The position numbers and the translations under genes are program-made. A DNA stretch of 64,000 nt from Planosporangium thailandense (GTDB lineage Bacteria; Actinomycetota; Actinomycetes; Mycobacteriales; Micromonosporaceae), in contig NZ_JAATVY010000022.1 of NCBI RefSeq assembly GCF_011947195.1, positions 1 to 64,000 on the forward strand. Reading direction: 5' to 3'. The notes under the pieces were generated by a model. The model saw only the letters and a list, made by a program, of their open reading frames with translations, was not told where the DNA came from and did no database searches. The number at the start of each line of letters is the position of its first letter. Within the stretch, counting starts at the first letter, position 1. Shown one piece after another: positions 1-8,377 of this stretch.

Positions 1-109
1 CCAGATCGGCCGGCTCGGCCGACGGTGGCTTGCTGTCGGTCACCGAGCTGATCCGGTCTCGCCCTGCAGAACAGCCATGTACCACAAGGCGTCAGGACCG
101 CCGGGAACG

Positions 110-919
110 TCACACCCGGCCGGCGACGGGCCCGCCCGGCGGCTTGCGGATCAGGCCGTACGCGCCGGTCTTGCCGTCCTCGGGGCAGATGAGCAGCGGT
201 GCGGCGGCCCAGCTCCCGAAGTGGGTGAACGCCCCGTTGCCGTCGACGTCGTCGGCCAGCAGCACACCACCGGCGCTGAGGTACCGCCAGACCGTGCCGA
301 ACTCGAACAGCATGTTCCCGTGGGTGTGCAGCCCGTCGTGGACGAAAAGCTGGATCGAGCCCAGCCGGGCGAGGACGGTTGGCAGAAACCTCCGGCTCGA
401 GCCACGGACATACGTCCATCGCCGGCGCAGCTCGGGCCGTACCGCCGCCGACGCCTCCCCGCGCCAGGCCAGGCTGAGGTCGGGCAGATCGATGCTCCAC
501 AGCGCGCCCCGCCCGTTGCGCTCCATCGCCTCGAGCAGCACGGAGGTCGTGACCCCACGCGCGACGCCGGTCTCCACCACCCGCTCGGGGCGGAGATGCC
601 GGGCCACCGTCCAGACGGTGCGTGCCAACGCGGCGCCCGCGTCGTGCCCGCAGGAGCCGGGCAGCCGTGCGGTGATCGACCCCCAGACGTCGTCGAAGCC
701 GGCGCACTCGGCAGCGTCGGCAGGTAGGTCCAGCAGCTCGTGCAGCCGGTCGTCGCGCTCCCGGCAGGGCGCGACGCGCACGGACAGGACGGTGTCCAGC
801 GATCGTTCGAGCCGGCCACGTACCCGGTCGGCGGCCTCCGTGGGCCGGTGGAGCAGCGCGGCGGCGCGGTACACCTGGTAGCCCAGGCGCCGCCCGGCGG
901 ACCGTTCCGGTGAGTTCAT
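110..919 (-). CDS. Class I SAM-dependent methyltransferase (Methyltransf_24-like)
   Basis: Encodes 269 residues. A glycine-containing SAM-binding loop, VETGVARGVT, lies at residues 114-123. WSIDLPDL follows at about 141-148, FVHDGLHTH at 192-200 and LLADDVDGN at 220-228. This order is that of small class I methyltransferases and cephalosporin-hydroxylase-like proteins that modify sugars or secondary metabolites. The ATG is preceded by a clear GGAGGTCG ribosome binding site. No signal peptide or membrane segment is visible. The substrate cannot be told from the sequence, and the neighbours give no pathway. The family call is fairly safe; the specific activity is unknown. Confidence 0.72.
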   Translation of the reverse strand: MNSPERSAGRRLGYQVYRAAALLHRPTEAADRVRGRLERSLDTVLSVRVAPCRERDDRLHELLDLPADAAECAGFDDVWGSITARLPGSCGHDAGAALARTVWTVARHLRPERVVETGVARGVTTSVLLEAMERNGRGALWSIDLPDLSLAWRGEASAAVRPELRRRWTYVRGSSRRFLPTVLARLGSIQLFVHDGLHTHGNMLFEFGTVWRYLSAGGVLLADDVDGNGAFTHFGSWAAAPLLICPEDGKTGAYGLIRKPPGGPVAGRV

Positions 920-988
920 CGACCTCCACCCGTGGGCGGTCGGCCTACCCGAAGGCCACCGTGGGAAACCCGTGGCAAATCGGTGGGG

Positions 989-1393
989 TCAGTCGCCGGC
1001 GGGCAGGTGGCGCTGGTCGCGCCGCAGCGGGTGGTCGGCGGGCACCTCGATGAGGACGATCCGTACCCCGTCCGGGTCGGAGATCCACATCTCGACGAGC
1101 CCCCACGGCTCGAGCCGCGGCGGCCGGATCACCGGTACGCCGGCGGCGAGCAGGCGTTCGTGCTCGGCGCCCACGTCGCGTACCTGGAACGCCAACTCGA
1201 CCACGGAGCCGGGCTCGCCGCCGGAGCGGCCGGACACTTCAAGCAGCCCCTGGCCGAGAAAGAAGACCACGCCGGGGCTGTCCGGCGGGCCGAACTCACG
1301 GTAGATCGCCAGGCCGAGGGTGTCCCGGTAGAAGCTCTGGGTACGCCGGAGATCCGACGGGCGCAGCAGGATACGGCTGGCGAGCACCTCCAT
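989..1393 (-). CDS. VOC family (glyoxalase/bleomycin-resistance-like) protein
   Basis: The 134-residue protein is a single vicinal-oxygen-chelate domain. It opens with a beta strand and SFYRDTLGL (residues 20-28), continues with VVELAFQVRDV and ends with ISDPDGVRIVLIEVP, the usual closing strand of this fold. Such proteins are metal-dependent lyases or dioxygenases, or bind antibiotics; the substrate here is unknown. I chose the ATG at 1393 rather than a much longer upstream extension because the domain starts there and a CAGGAT box (1401-1406) ends 7 nt before it, which suggests leaderless transcription. It is divergent from the sugar transporter, with 121 bp between them. Confidence 0.75.
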   Translation of the reverse strand: MEVLASRILLRPSDLRRTQSFYRDTLGLAIYREFGPPDSPGVVFFLGQGLLEVSGRSGGEPGSVVELAFQVRDVGAEHERLLAAGVPVIRPPRLEPWGLVEMWISDPDGVRIVLIEVPADHPLRRDQRHLPAGD

Positions 1394-1514
1394 GCGTTCG
1401 ATCCTGCTCCGCGTACGCGCGGGTCGCCGGACGGGTGGCTGCCGGCGCCGATGCCTGCGATCCTGGATATGCACAGCCGCCGACCCGACAGGGGCCTTCA
1501 CTCGGGGGTGAGCC

Positions 1515-2933
1515 ATGGCGGACCAGGCCGCCGGTGGAGCCACCGGAGCGTCGGTAGCGGGCCCGAGGCCGGTGTGGCCGATCCTCGGGCCGTCGCTGGT
1601 CGCCGCGATCGGTGGCTTCCTGTTCGGGTACGACACGGGCGTCATCTCGGCCGCGCTGCTGTACCTGTCGCCCGCCTTCCACCTCTCCGACACCGACAAG
1701 CAGGTCGTGGTCGCGTCGCTGCTGCTGGGCGCGATCGTCGGCGTGCTCGCCGCCGGCCCGCTGGTGGACCGGATCGGCCGCCGCCGCATGCTCATGGCCG
1801 CCGCCGCGGTGTTCGGCGCGGGTGCGCTGGCGTCCGGGTTCGCGCCGAACGCGGCCGTTCTGGTCGTGGCCCGGTTCTTCCTCGGGGTCGCCATCGGGAC
1901 GGCGTCGCTCGTCGTACCGACCTACATCGCCGAGATGGCGCCGCGCGCCATCAGGGGCCGGCTCGTCTCGCTCCAGCAACTGATGATCACTGTCGGGATC
2001 TTCGTGTCGTACCTCGTCGGCTACGCCTTCGCGGCCAGCCACGGCTGGCGGTGGATGCTCGGTCTGGCCGTGGTGCCGGCCGCCGTGATGTTCGCCGGCC
2101 TGCTCGGCCTGGCGGAGAGCCCGCGCTGGCTCCTGGCGCGCGGACGCGACGCCGAGGCCTGCGAGATCATGCTGCGCACGCGGTCGGTCGAGGAGGCGGA
2201 GGCGGAGATCGCCGAGATCAGGGCGCTGGCCGAGGTGGAGCGCCGGTTGACGTTCCACGACCTGCTCACGCCGCAGCTACGTCCGGCGGTGCTGCTCGGG
2301 GTGGTGGTGGCCGCCACCAACCAGTTGGTGGGCGTCAACGCGATCATCTACTACACGCCGACGCTGCTCACCCGTACCGGCTTCGGGGCGAACGCGGCGA
2401 TCCTGTCGACCGTCGGCATCGGGCTGGTCAACATGATCGTGACGATCGTGGCCCTGTCGGTGGTCGACCGGCTGGGCCGGCGCCCGCTGCTGCTCGGCGG
2501 TATCGCCGTCGTCGTCGTGGATCTGATCTTCCTCGGCGCGCTCTATCTGCTGCCGGCGCAGGCGGGTCCGCTCCGCTGGTTGACGGTCGCTGCCCTCTGT
2601 GTCTACATCGCGGCCTTCGCCGCCAGCCTGGGCCTGGGGATCTGGTTGATCAACAGTGAGATCTTCCCGACCGCGGTGCGGGGCAAGGCGGCCGGGTTCG
2701 GGACGGTGACGCACTGGGGACTGGACTTCGTGATCTCGCTGACGGTGCTGACGACCATCAACGCGCTGACCGCCACCGGCCTGTTCTGGATGTACGCGTT
2801 CTTCGGCGTCCTCGGCTTCGCCTACCTGTACCGGCATCTGTCGGAGACGAAGGGGCGCAGCCTGGAGGAGATCGAGACCTCGCTGCGTGGGCGTCCGAAG
2901 GTACGCCGGGCCGCCCGGCCGCGGCTGACCTGA
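1515..2933 (+). CDS. Sugar porter, MFS family
   Basis: Encodes 472 residues with about twelve hydrophobic segments. The sugar-porter signatures are clear: FGYDTGVISAALL in the first helix, DRIGRRR after helix 2, GRLVSLQQLMITVGI near residue 155, QLVGVNAIIYYTPTL near 270, DRLGRRPLLL, and ETKGRSLEEIE near the C terminus. Relatives are proton-coupled importers of xylose, galactose, glucose or inositol in the cytoplasmic membrane. GGGGGTGA lies a few bases before the ATG. The gene stands alone with no sugar-metabolic partner, so the substrate is open. Confidence 0.88.
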   Translation: MADQAAGGATGASVAGPRPVWPILGPSLVAAIGGFLFGYDTGVISAALLYLSPAFHLSDTDKQVVVASLLLGAIVGVLAAGPLVDRIGRRRMLMAAAAVFGAGALASGFAPNAAVLVVARFFLGVAIGTASLVVPTYIAEMAPRAIRGRLVSLQQLMITVGIFVSYLVGYAFAASHGWRWMLGLAVVPAAVMFAGLLGLAESPRWLLARGRDAEACEIMLRTRSVEEAEAEIAEIRALAEVERRLTFHDLLTPQLRPAVLLGVVVAATNQLVGVNAIIYYTPTLLTRTGFGANAAILSTVGIGLVNMIVTIVALSVVDRLGRRPLLLGGIAVVVVDLIFLGALYLLPAQAGPLRWLTVAALCVYIAAFAASLGLGIWLINSEIFPTAVRGKAAGFGTVTHWGLDFVISLTVLTTINALTATGLFWMYAFFGVLGFAYLYRHLSETKGRSLEEIETSLRGRPKVRRAARPRLT

Positions 2934-2974
2934 GCGCCGGTGTGCCACTTGCGCGCCCGGGGTACTAGTCGGCT

Positions 2975-3472
2975 ATGCGCATGCGTCGGCCCCGTGGCTA
3001 CTACGACCCTCGATACGGTGACCCCTACGCGTACCGGGGCTGGGGACGCCCCCGGTACTCGGCCGGCAATTCGTGCCTGCGGGACGCGTGCCTGCTCGAG
3101 ACCGGCTGCTGCGTCGCCGAGGCGCTCGACGGCAACTGTCTGATCGCGGGGCTGCTCCTGGTGCCGCAGTTCGTCGGAGCGACCACCGCCGCCATGCTGA
3201 CCGCGGGTCGCCGCGCGAACGTGAGTGCCGGCGGGCGGCCGTCGCGGCTGGCCGCCGGGCTGGTCGGCGCCATCCGGGTCTACCAGCGGGAGATCAGCGC
3301 ACGTCGCCGGCCGTGCTGCCGGTTCACCCCGAGCTGTTCGGAGTACGCGGTGGGTGCGCTGCAGACCCACGGGGTACGCCGTGGTCTCGGCCTGGCGGCG
3401 CGCCGGCTGTTGCGCTGCCGGCCGGGCGGCGCGCGGGGCGCGGATCCCGTACCGGCGCCGGCTGTCGCCTGA
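2975..3472 (+). CDS. yidD: YidD-type membrane protein insertion efficiency factor with N-terminal extension
   Basis: The C-terminal part (about residues 96-160) is a YidD domain: IRVYQREIS, CCRFTPSCSEYAVGAL, THGVRRGLGL, LLRCRP and a final DPVP. YidD assists YidC-mediated membrane protein insertion. The protein is longer than the usual 70-110 residues. The first 85 or so residues are an Arg/Tyr-rich stretch, a cysteine-rich segment (LRDACLLETGCC) and a hydrophobic helix, as found in some actinobacterial YidD-like proteins. It is not next to rnpA, yidC or rpmH, so it is probably a second, stand-alone copy. The exact start is uncertain because two ATG codons lie six bases apart. Confidence 0.8.
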   Translation: MRMRRPRGYYDPRYGDPYAYRGWGRPRYSAGNSCLRDACLLETGCCVAEALDGNCLIAGLLLVPQFVGATTAAMLTAGRRANVSAGGRPSRLAAGLVGAIRVYQREISARRRPCCRFTPSCSEYAVGALQTHGVRRGLGLAARRLLRCRPGGARGADPVPAPAVA

Positions 3473-3695
3473 ACCAGTGGCCCGCGGCGCGGTCGGTGAC
3501 GGCGCCGCGATCATGGCGCTACGCAGGGTGGTTGCGAGATCGTACGTTCGGACGAGGGCGTGATCATTAAATCGGTGACAGTCGGGACCGTATGAGCAAT
3601 AGATGGCGTATTGTCCGTAATTGTTCACGTTGCGTACCACGGCCTCTGTTTGGGAAGTTCGACGACGCCCAATTCCCCCCGGACAAGGACATCGA

Positions 3696-4508
3696 ATGAT
3701 CCATCGTGGGCTCGTGCGCACCGCCATCGCCGCTGGCGCGATGTTTGTGGGCGCAGCCGTCGCCGCCGCCCCGGCCGCAGCGGCGGAAACCCCGTCTCCC
3801 GACTTCGGCTTCGCGAAGCTGACGCTCCCGCACGTTCCGCTGAAGGCCGGCGACTTCAGCCCCAAAGGCTGTGACGGCATCCCCGGCGGCGCCAAGACCG
3901 GCACCGACGGCTGGGTGTTCAACCAGCCGGTGAAGGGCGCGACCGACTACGGGTACATCGTCGGTCTGCTCGATATGGACAACAAGCAGGTCGTCACGCT
4001 CGGAATCAGCGCCGACGGCGTCACCGGCCTCGAACTCGACCAGTCGGCGGCGCAGGGGCTCAAGGACGGCACGCTCGGCAGCAGCGCCGTGAAGTCGCTC
4101 GCGGCCGCGGCCGCCGCCGACGACTCGTCCGACGGCGTCAAGGAGGTCCCCGCGCCCAAGGGCGTCGCCGGCGGCCTGACCTCGACCGGCGAGGGTTGGC
4201 TGCAGACCCCCGCAGGCTGGCAGTTGGCGAGCGGCGCCCTGCTGTACTCGCCGCAGGTCGAGGGCGCGCCCGAGGACTTCACGCTCGCACGCGTCTGCGC
4301 CCCGAAGACCGAGAGCAGTCCGACGCCCACCGCGAGCGTGCCCGCGCCCCCGTCGAAGGCGCCCGGTGCGGGTGGCGGTAGCGGCTCCTCGCTGCCCGTG
4401 ACCGGCGCCAACGTCGCCGCCGTCGCCGGCGTCGGTGTCGTGCTGGTCGCGATCGGCGCGCTGTTCGTGCTGCGCCGCCGCCGCGACACCACGAAGTTCG
4501 TCGCCTGA
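3696..4508 (+). CDS. LPXTG-anchored cell-wall surface protein
   Basis: Encodes 270 residues. A signal peptide (charged MIHRGLVR, hydrophobic Ala/Val core, AAA-AE cleavage near residue 30) is followed by a globular extracellular part of about 170 residues that I do not recognise. Then come a Thr/Pro/Ser-rich wall-spanning stretch and a complete sortase signal: LPVTG at residues 233-237, a hydrophobic helix and RRRR near the C terminus. A class E or A sortase should link it to peptidoglycan. The ATG at 3696 is preferred to an upstream in-frame start because the signal peptide begins there. The 220 bp upstream is unusually AT-rich and probably holds the promoter. Confidence 0.85.
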   Translation: MIHRGLVRTAIAAGAMFVGAAVAAAPAAAAETPSPDFGFAKLTLPHVPLKAGDFSPKGCDGIPGGAKTGTDGWVFNQPVKGATDYGYIVGLLDMDNKQVVTLGISADGVTGLELDQSAAQGLKDGTLGSSAVKSLAAAAAADDSSDGVKEVPAPKGVAGGLTSTGEGWLQTPAGWQLASGALLYSPQVEGAPEDFTLARVCAPKTESSPTPTASVPAPPSKAPGAGGGSGSSLPVTGANVAAVAGVGVVLVAIGALFVLRRRRDTTKFVA

Positions 4509-4551
4509 AGCAGGGCAACGACGCTCGTCGCCTGATACGGCAACGCTGAAA

Positions 4552-4589
4552 GCGCCGGCCGGGTCACGTAACCGTGGCCCGGCCGGCGC
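4552..4589. terminator. Hairpin terminator between convergent genes
   Basis: A 17-bp stem with one mismatch, beginning GCGCCGGCCGGG, closes over a TAAC loop. It lies between the stop of the LPXTG gene and the 3' end of the hydrate dehydratase gene and could serve both directions. Confidence 0.8.
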
Positions 4590-4599
4590 GTTCTCCCTC

Positions 4600-5469
4600 C
4601 TACAGCTCGGCGATCGTGTGCGGTACCTCGTCGAGGAGTTCGCGCGCGAGGAATCCGATCCGGCCGAACCGGGCCGCCAGCCGCTGCCCGCTGCCGGCGT
4701 GGGCGTACGCGCCCCAGCAGGCGGCCTGTGCCGGATCCGCGCCGCGCGACAGCAGCCCGGCGACGATTCCGGCGCGGACGTCGCCGCTGCCCGACGTGCC
4801 CAGGCCGGCGTCGCCGCTCTCCTCGCGCCAGATCCGGCCGTCAGGAGCGGCGATGTGGCCGAACAACGAGACGACGGCGCCGTAGCGCTCGGCCAGTGCG
4901 GCGGCGGCGCGGCCGAGGTCGTCGTCGGGCTCGCGGCCGAGCAGGTACTTCGCCTCGGTGAGGTTGGGGGTCAGGACGACCGGACGGTCGCGCCCGGCCA
5001 GCAGGTCGGGTTCGTGGCTGAGCGCGCCCAACGCGTACGCGTCGAGCACCAGCGCGGTGCCCGGACCGGCCGCGTCGAGGATGTGGCGCAGCAGGAGGCC
5101 GGTCTCCTCGATGTTGTCCAGGCCGGGGCCGACGGCGATGGCCCGCGCCTGTGCGGCCAGGTCGACCAGCCGCCGCGGTGGGCGTCCGGCGACCGAACCC
5201 TCGGCCGTCTCCGGCAACCCGATCACCAGCGCTTCGGGTACCTGGATGCTCAGCGCCGTGGCGGTCGACTCGGCCACGGCGAGCTGGAGTACGCCCGCCC
5301 CGGCGCGCAGCGCGGCGACGCCCGCGAGCAGCACCGCGCCGGGCGTGAACCGGGAACCGCCGACGACGAGCACGGTTCCCCGGCTGCCCTTGTCGCCGTC
5401 GGGTGCGGGCAGCGGCCACTCCCGCAGCAGCCGCGGGGTGATGACCGTCGCCTCAGACCGGCTCGGCAC
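4600..5469 (-). CDS. nnrD: ADP-dependent (S)-NAD(P)H-hydrate dehydratase
   Basis: The 289-residue protein has the YjeF C-terminal (ribokinase-like) fold: GTVLVVGGSRFTPGA near residues 31-45, AIAVGPGLDN, LVLDAYAL, LTPNLTEAKYLLG, and GTSGSGDVRAG, the form here of the ATP-site motif GTGDVLAG. It repairs damaged hydrated NADH and NADPH in the cytosol. The epimerase domain (NnrE) fused to it in many bacteria is absent, so that activity must be elsewhere. It overlaps the upstream histidine phosphatase gene by 17 bp, so the two are probably co-transcribed. Confidence 0.85.
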   Translation of the reverse strand: MPSRSEATVITPRLLREWPLPAPDGDKGSRGTVLVVGGSRFTPGAVLLAGVAALRAGAGVLQLAVAESTATALSIQVPEALVIGLPETAEGSVAGRPPRRLVDLAAQARAIAVGPGLDNIEETGLLLRHILDAAGPGTALVLDAYALGALSHEPDLLAGRDRPVVLTPNLTEAKYLLGREPDDDLGRAAAALAERYGAVVSLFGHIAAPDGRIWREESGDAGLGTSGSGDVRAGIVAGLLSRGADPAQAACWGAYAHAGSGQRLAARFGRIGFLARELLDEVPHTIAEL

Positions 5470-6184
5470 GGACCTCCTCCTCTCGCGTCGGTGTCGCGCC
5501 TTCGCGGTGCAGGTGGTCGATGCGGTTGAAGTCGACCAGGCGGAGGCGCCCGTCGTCGCCGCGCCCCCAGCTGCTGATGGAGCAGTTGGCGATCGTGCCG
5601 TCGTGTGCGAGCCGGGTCAGGTCGGCCTCGGTGAGGTCTTCGATGAGGTACCGGAGCAGGTAGACCACCGCCTCGTGCCCGACGAGCAGCACCCGGCCGT
5701 CGGCGTGGTCGCGGCGCAGGTCGCCGAGCAGGCTGCGCAGCCGCAGCGCCACGTCCGCCCACGACTCACCGCCGGGGGGCCGGTAGTAGAACTTGCCGAG
5801 CCGCCGCCGGCGCTCCGCCTCGGCGGGCAGCCGGGTCTGCACCCCGTGGGTGGTGAGCAGGTCGAGGATGCCCAGCTCCCGGTCGCGTAACCGCTCGTCG
5901 CGTACCAACGGGACGGCCAGCCCGGCGAGGGCGAGCTCGGCGGTCTGCACGGTCCGCAGGTACGGGGAGACCACGGCGATCTCGGGCTGCTGCTTGTCGG
6001 GCAGGTCGGCGAGCCAGTGCCGGACGGCGGCGGCCTGCTGGTGCCCGGTCTCCGACAGCGGCACGTCGGCGTCCCGTTCCGGGATGTCGATCAGCTCCAG
6101 CCCGCCGGCCTCGGCCTGTGCCGCGGCGAGATTGCCGGTGCTCTCACCGTGCCGGATGATGCCGAGCCATTCCAGTTCCGCCAT
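5453..6184 (-). CDS. Histidine phosphatase family (phosphoglycerate mutase-like) protein
   Basis: The 243-residue protein begins with the phosphohistidine motif RHGES (catalytic His12) and has the second histidine in LLVGHEAVVYLL. YLRTVQTAELAL, a conserved arginine segment, lies near residue 78. Members are cytosolic phosphatases or mutases acting on sugar phosphates and many other substrates; the substrate here is unknown. The gene is the first of a two-gene unit with nnrD. GGTGGG shortly before the ATG is the likely ribosome binding site. Confidence 0.83.
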   Translation of the reverse strand: MAELEWLGIIRHGESTGNLAAAQAEAGGLELIDIPERDADVPLSETGHQQAAAVRHWLADLPDKQQPEIAVVSPYLRTVQTAELALAGLAVPLVRDERLRDRELGILDLLTTHGVQTRLPAEAERRRRLGKFYYRPPGGESWADVALRLRSLLGDLRRDHADGRVLLVGHEAVVYLLRYLIEDLTEADLTRLAHDGTIANCSISSWGRGDDGRLRLVDFNRIDHLHREGATPTREEEVRAEPV

Positions 6185-6223
6185 ATGCCCACCGGTACCC
6201 GTCCGCCGGCTGACGGTAAACCG

Positions 6224-7207
6224 TCACCAGCGGTGGTGCACCTGCGGCGCGACGAGTTCCCGGTAGATCGCCGCCACCTCGTCGTGGGTGGCCTGCGGCA
6301 GCGGTGGCAGGACGGCCGCGGCCGCGTTCGCGCGCGCCTGTTGCGGGTTGCGGGCGCCCGGGATCACCGCGGACACCGCCGGGTGATCGATGATCCAGCG
6401 CAGCGCGAACTGTGCGGTCGTGGCGCCAGGCGGAACCAGCGGGGCGAGCCGGCGGACGACCTCGAGGCCGGTCGCGAAGTCCACGCCGGAGAACGTCTCG
6501 CCGACGTCGAACGCCTCACCGTGCCGGTTGAAGGTGCGGTGGTCGTTGTCCGGAAAACGGGTGCGCTCGTCGTACTTCCCGGACAGCAGGCCGCTGGCCA
6601 GCGGTACCCGGGCGAGGATGCCCACCCCGGCGGCCCGCGCGGCCGGGAACACCTCTTCCAGTGGTTTGAGCCGCAGCACGTTGAAGATGATCTGTACGCT
6701 CGCCACGCCGGGTCGCGCGATCGCGGTCAGCGCCTGCGCGCAGGTCTCGACGCTCACGCCGTACGCCTTGATGCGCTTCTCCTGCACCAGGGTGTCGAGG
6801 GCGTCGAAGACGGCGTTGGACGAGAACACCGGCGTGGGTGGGCAGTGCAGCTGCACCAGGTCGAGCGTGTCGACGCCCAGGTTCGCACGGGAGCGGTCGG
6901 TCCAGGCCCGGAAGTTGTCGAGGGTGTAGAACGCCGGATCCTGCTCGACGCGCCGGCCCATCTTGGTCGCGACGGTGATGCCGGATCCCTCGGGCGAGCG
7001 CAGAAAGCGGCCGATGAGCCGTTCGCTGCGCCCGTCGCCATACACGTCGGCGGTGTCGAAGAAGGTGACCCCGGCGGCGACCGCCGCCCGCAGCGTGTCC
7101 AGCGCGTCGTCGGTGTCGACGTCGCCCCAGTCCGCGCCGAGCTGCCACGTGCCCAGACCCACCGCACCGACCGGAGTCCCGGTGCGGCCGAGGATGCGTT
7201 GCTCCAT
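6224..7207 (-). CDS. Aldo/keto reductase
   Basis: Encodes 327 residues with an intact catalytic tetrad: Asp51 and Tyr56 in FFDTADVYGDG, Lys82 in VATKMGRR and His121 in LVQLHCPP. The GxxxSP-type NADP-binding region is near the C terminus (VIPGARNPQQARAN). It reduces aldehydes or ketones with NADPH; the substrate is unknown. A TAGGCT box at 7215-7220 ends 7 nt before the ATG, so the mRNA is probably leaderless. It is one of three aldo/keto reductase genes in this window; the others start at 43151 and 63887. Confidence 0.87.
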   Translation of the reverse strand: MEQRILGRTGTPVGAVGLGTWQLGADWGDVDTDDALDTLRAAVAAGVTFFDTADVYGDGRSERLIGRFLRSPEGSGITVATKMGRRVEQDPAFYTLDNFRAWTDRSRANLGVDTLDLVQLHCPPTPVFSSNAVFDALDTLVQEKRIKAYGVSVETCAQALTAIARPGVASVQIIFNVLRLKPLEEVFPAARAAGVGILARVPLASGLLSGKYDERTRFPDNDHRTFNRHGEAFDVGETFSGVDFATGLEVVRRLAPLVPPGATTAQFALRWIIDHPAVSAVIPGARNPQQARANAAAAVLPPLPQATHDEVAAIYRELVAPQVHHRW

Positions 7208-7214
7208 GATGGAA

Positions 7215-7220
7215 AGCCTA
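7215..7220 (-). promoter_or_regulatory. -10 box of a leaderless promoter (aldo/keto reductase)
   Basis: TAGGCT read on the minus strand, with 7 nt to the ATG at 7207. No ribosome binding site fits between them. Confidence 0.55.
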
Positions 7221-7222
7221 TC

Positions 7223-7270
7223 GATCTTGGGCGCTTGTGCTACCCGTAGGTCTCACAAGCGCCCAAGGTC
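7223..7270. repeat. GATCTTGG-ended palindrome, probable terminator
   Basis: GATCTTGGGCGCTTGTG pairs with the mirror arm ending CCCAAGGTC over a 14-nt loop; one wobble pair interrupts the stem. It lies just downstream of the lysozyme gene on the minus strand. It shares its ends with the palindromes at 40096 and 62842. Confidence 0.7.
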
Positions 7271-7282
7271 CGTTGGGTCCGA

Positions 7283-8050
7283 TCAGCAGGGACCGTCGCA
7301 GGCGAGCACCTTGAGCCGGTCCCAGCTGCCGTTCCACACGTCCTGGTCGCCGGGGACGGCGCCGGAGTCGGCGTACTGCCACATCGAGTACGTGCCCCAG
7401 CCGGCCGGCAGCGCGCCGACGCTGCTCGCGTACCGGGCTATCCAGAGCGGGTCGTTGGCGGCGAAGCCGGAGTAGTTGCCGGTGCAGGTGCTCCACCAGT
7501 CCGTGGTCGTGTAGATGGTGGCCCACCGGCCGGTGCGCGCGTGGTAGGTGTTGATGAAGTCCCGGATCCAGCCGACCATCCCGCTGGCGGACTTGCCGTA
7601 GCAGGTGGCGCCGTACGGGTTGTACTCGATGTCGAGCGCCCCGGGCAGCGTCCTGCCGTCCTTGGACCAGCCGCCGCCGTGGTTGACGAAGTAGTCGGCC
7701 TGGGTGGCGCCGCTGGACCGGTCGGGCAGCGCGAAGTGGTAGGCCCCGCGGATCATGCCCACGTTGTACGAGCCGTTGTACTGCTGGGCGAAGTACGGGT
7801 TCGTGTACCCGCTGCCCTCGGTCGCTTTCACGTAGGCGAACCTGGCGCCGTTGTTCCAGGCGGCCGACCAGTTCACGTTGGTCTGGTAGCCGGAGACGTC
7901 CATGCCGGGCACTCCGGCGGGCGCGGCGCTGGCCGCGGTCGTGGTGAGGAAGGTGAGGGCCGTCATGGTCGCGACGGCCGACAGGCCGGCCAGGAGTCGT
8001 CGTCCTCTCCGGCGGGTGGAGGCGGGTGTGGCGGGCGTGGGGCTGCTCAT
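7283..8050 (-). CDS. Secreted GH25 lysozyme (muramidase)
   Basis: Encodes 255 residues. A signal peptide (RRRGRR, hydrophobic core, cleavage near ASA-AP at 42) leads into a glycoside hydrolase family 25 barrel. GMDVSGYQ carries the first catalytic Asp (51), and LDIEYNP carries the DxE pair (Asp140, Glu142). FAYVKATEG and IRGAYHFA are also family motifs. It cleaves the MurNAc-GlcNAc bond outside the cell. There is no separate wall-binding domain. The ATG at 8050 follows TGGAGGACCG, a good ribosome binding site, and fits the signal peptide better than the longer reading frame. Confidence 0.88.
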   Translation of the reverse strand: MSSPTPATPASTRRRGRRLLAGLSAVATMTALTFLTTTAASAAPAGVPGMDVSGYQTNVNWSAAWNNGARFAYVKATEGSGYTNPYFAQQYNGSYNVGMIRGAYHFALPDRSSGATQADYFVNHGGGWSKDGRTLPGALDIEYNPYGATCYGKSASGMVGWIRDFINTYHARTGRWATIYTTTDWWSTCTGNYSGFAANDPLWIARYASSVGALPAGWGTYSMWQYADSGAVPGDQDVWNGSWDRLKVLACDGPC

Positions 8051-8377
8051 CGGTCCTCCAGCAATAGAAGTGTGTCGATGAGACTGGATGCGACGGCTGA
8101 ATTGCGCAAGGGGTTGATGAGTAACAGTCACGACCTGAAAGATGTAGGAAAGTCACACCGTGGGGCGGCCGAGTCGTCGCGTAGATATCAATCGATATGC
8201 TTCCGTGTGCCGCCCGGCGCCGTCGACTGCCGCGCGGCTTGACGCGGGGTCGTAGCTTGCGGGCCCGAGGCGTGGAGCGGGCCGTACGTGCGGGATCGAG
8301 CCATCCGCGCGAGCCGCCCGCGCGCCATGCGTCCAGTGAGATCCGTGAAGCCGGAACCGATCCAGCGGGGGTTACGG
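8051..8377. other. Divergent intergenic region, lysozyme / efflux operon
   Basis: About 330 bp without a supported gene. On the minus strand TTGCGC, 17 bp, then CAGTCT is a possible promoter for the lysozyme. A small AT-rich segment near 8190 contains GATATC and CGATAT. On the plus strand TAGCTT (8252-8257) could be a -10 box for the operon starting at 8378. All of this is tentative. Confidence 0.4.
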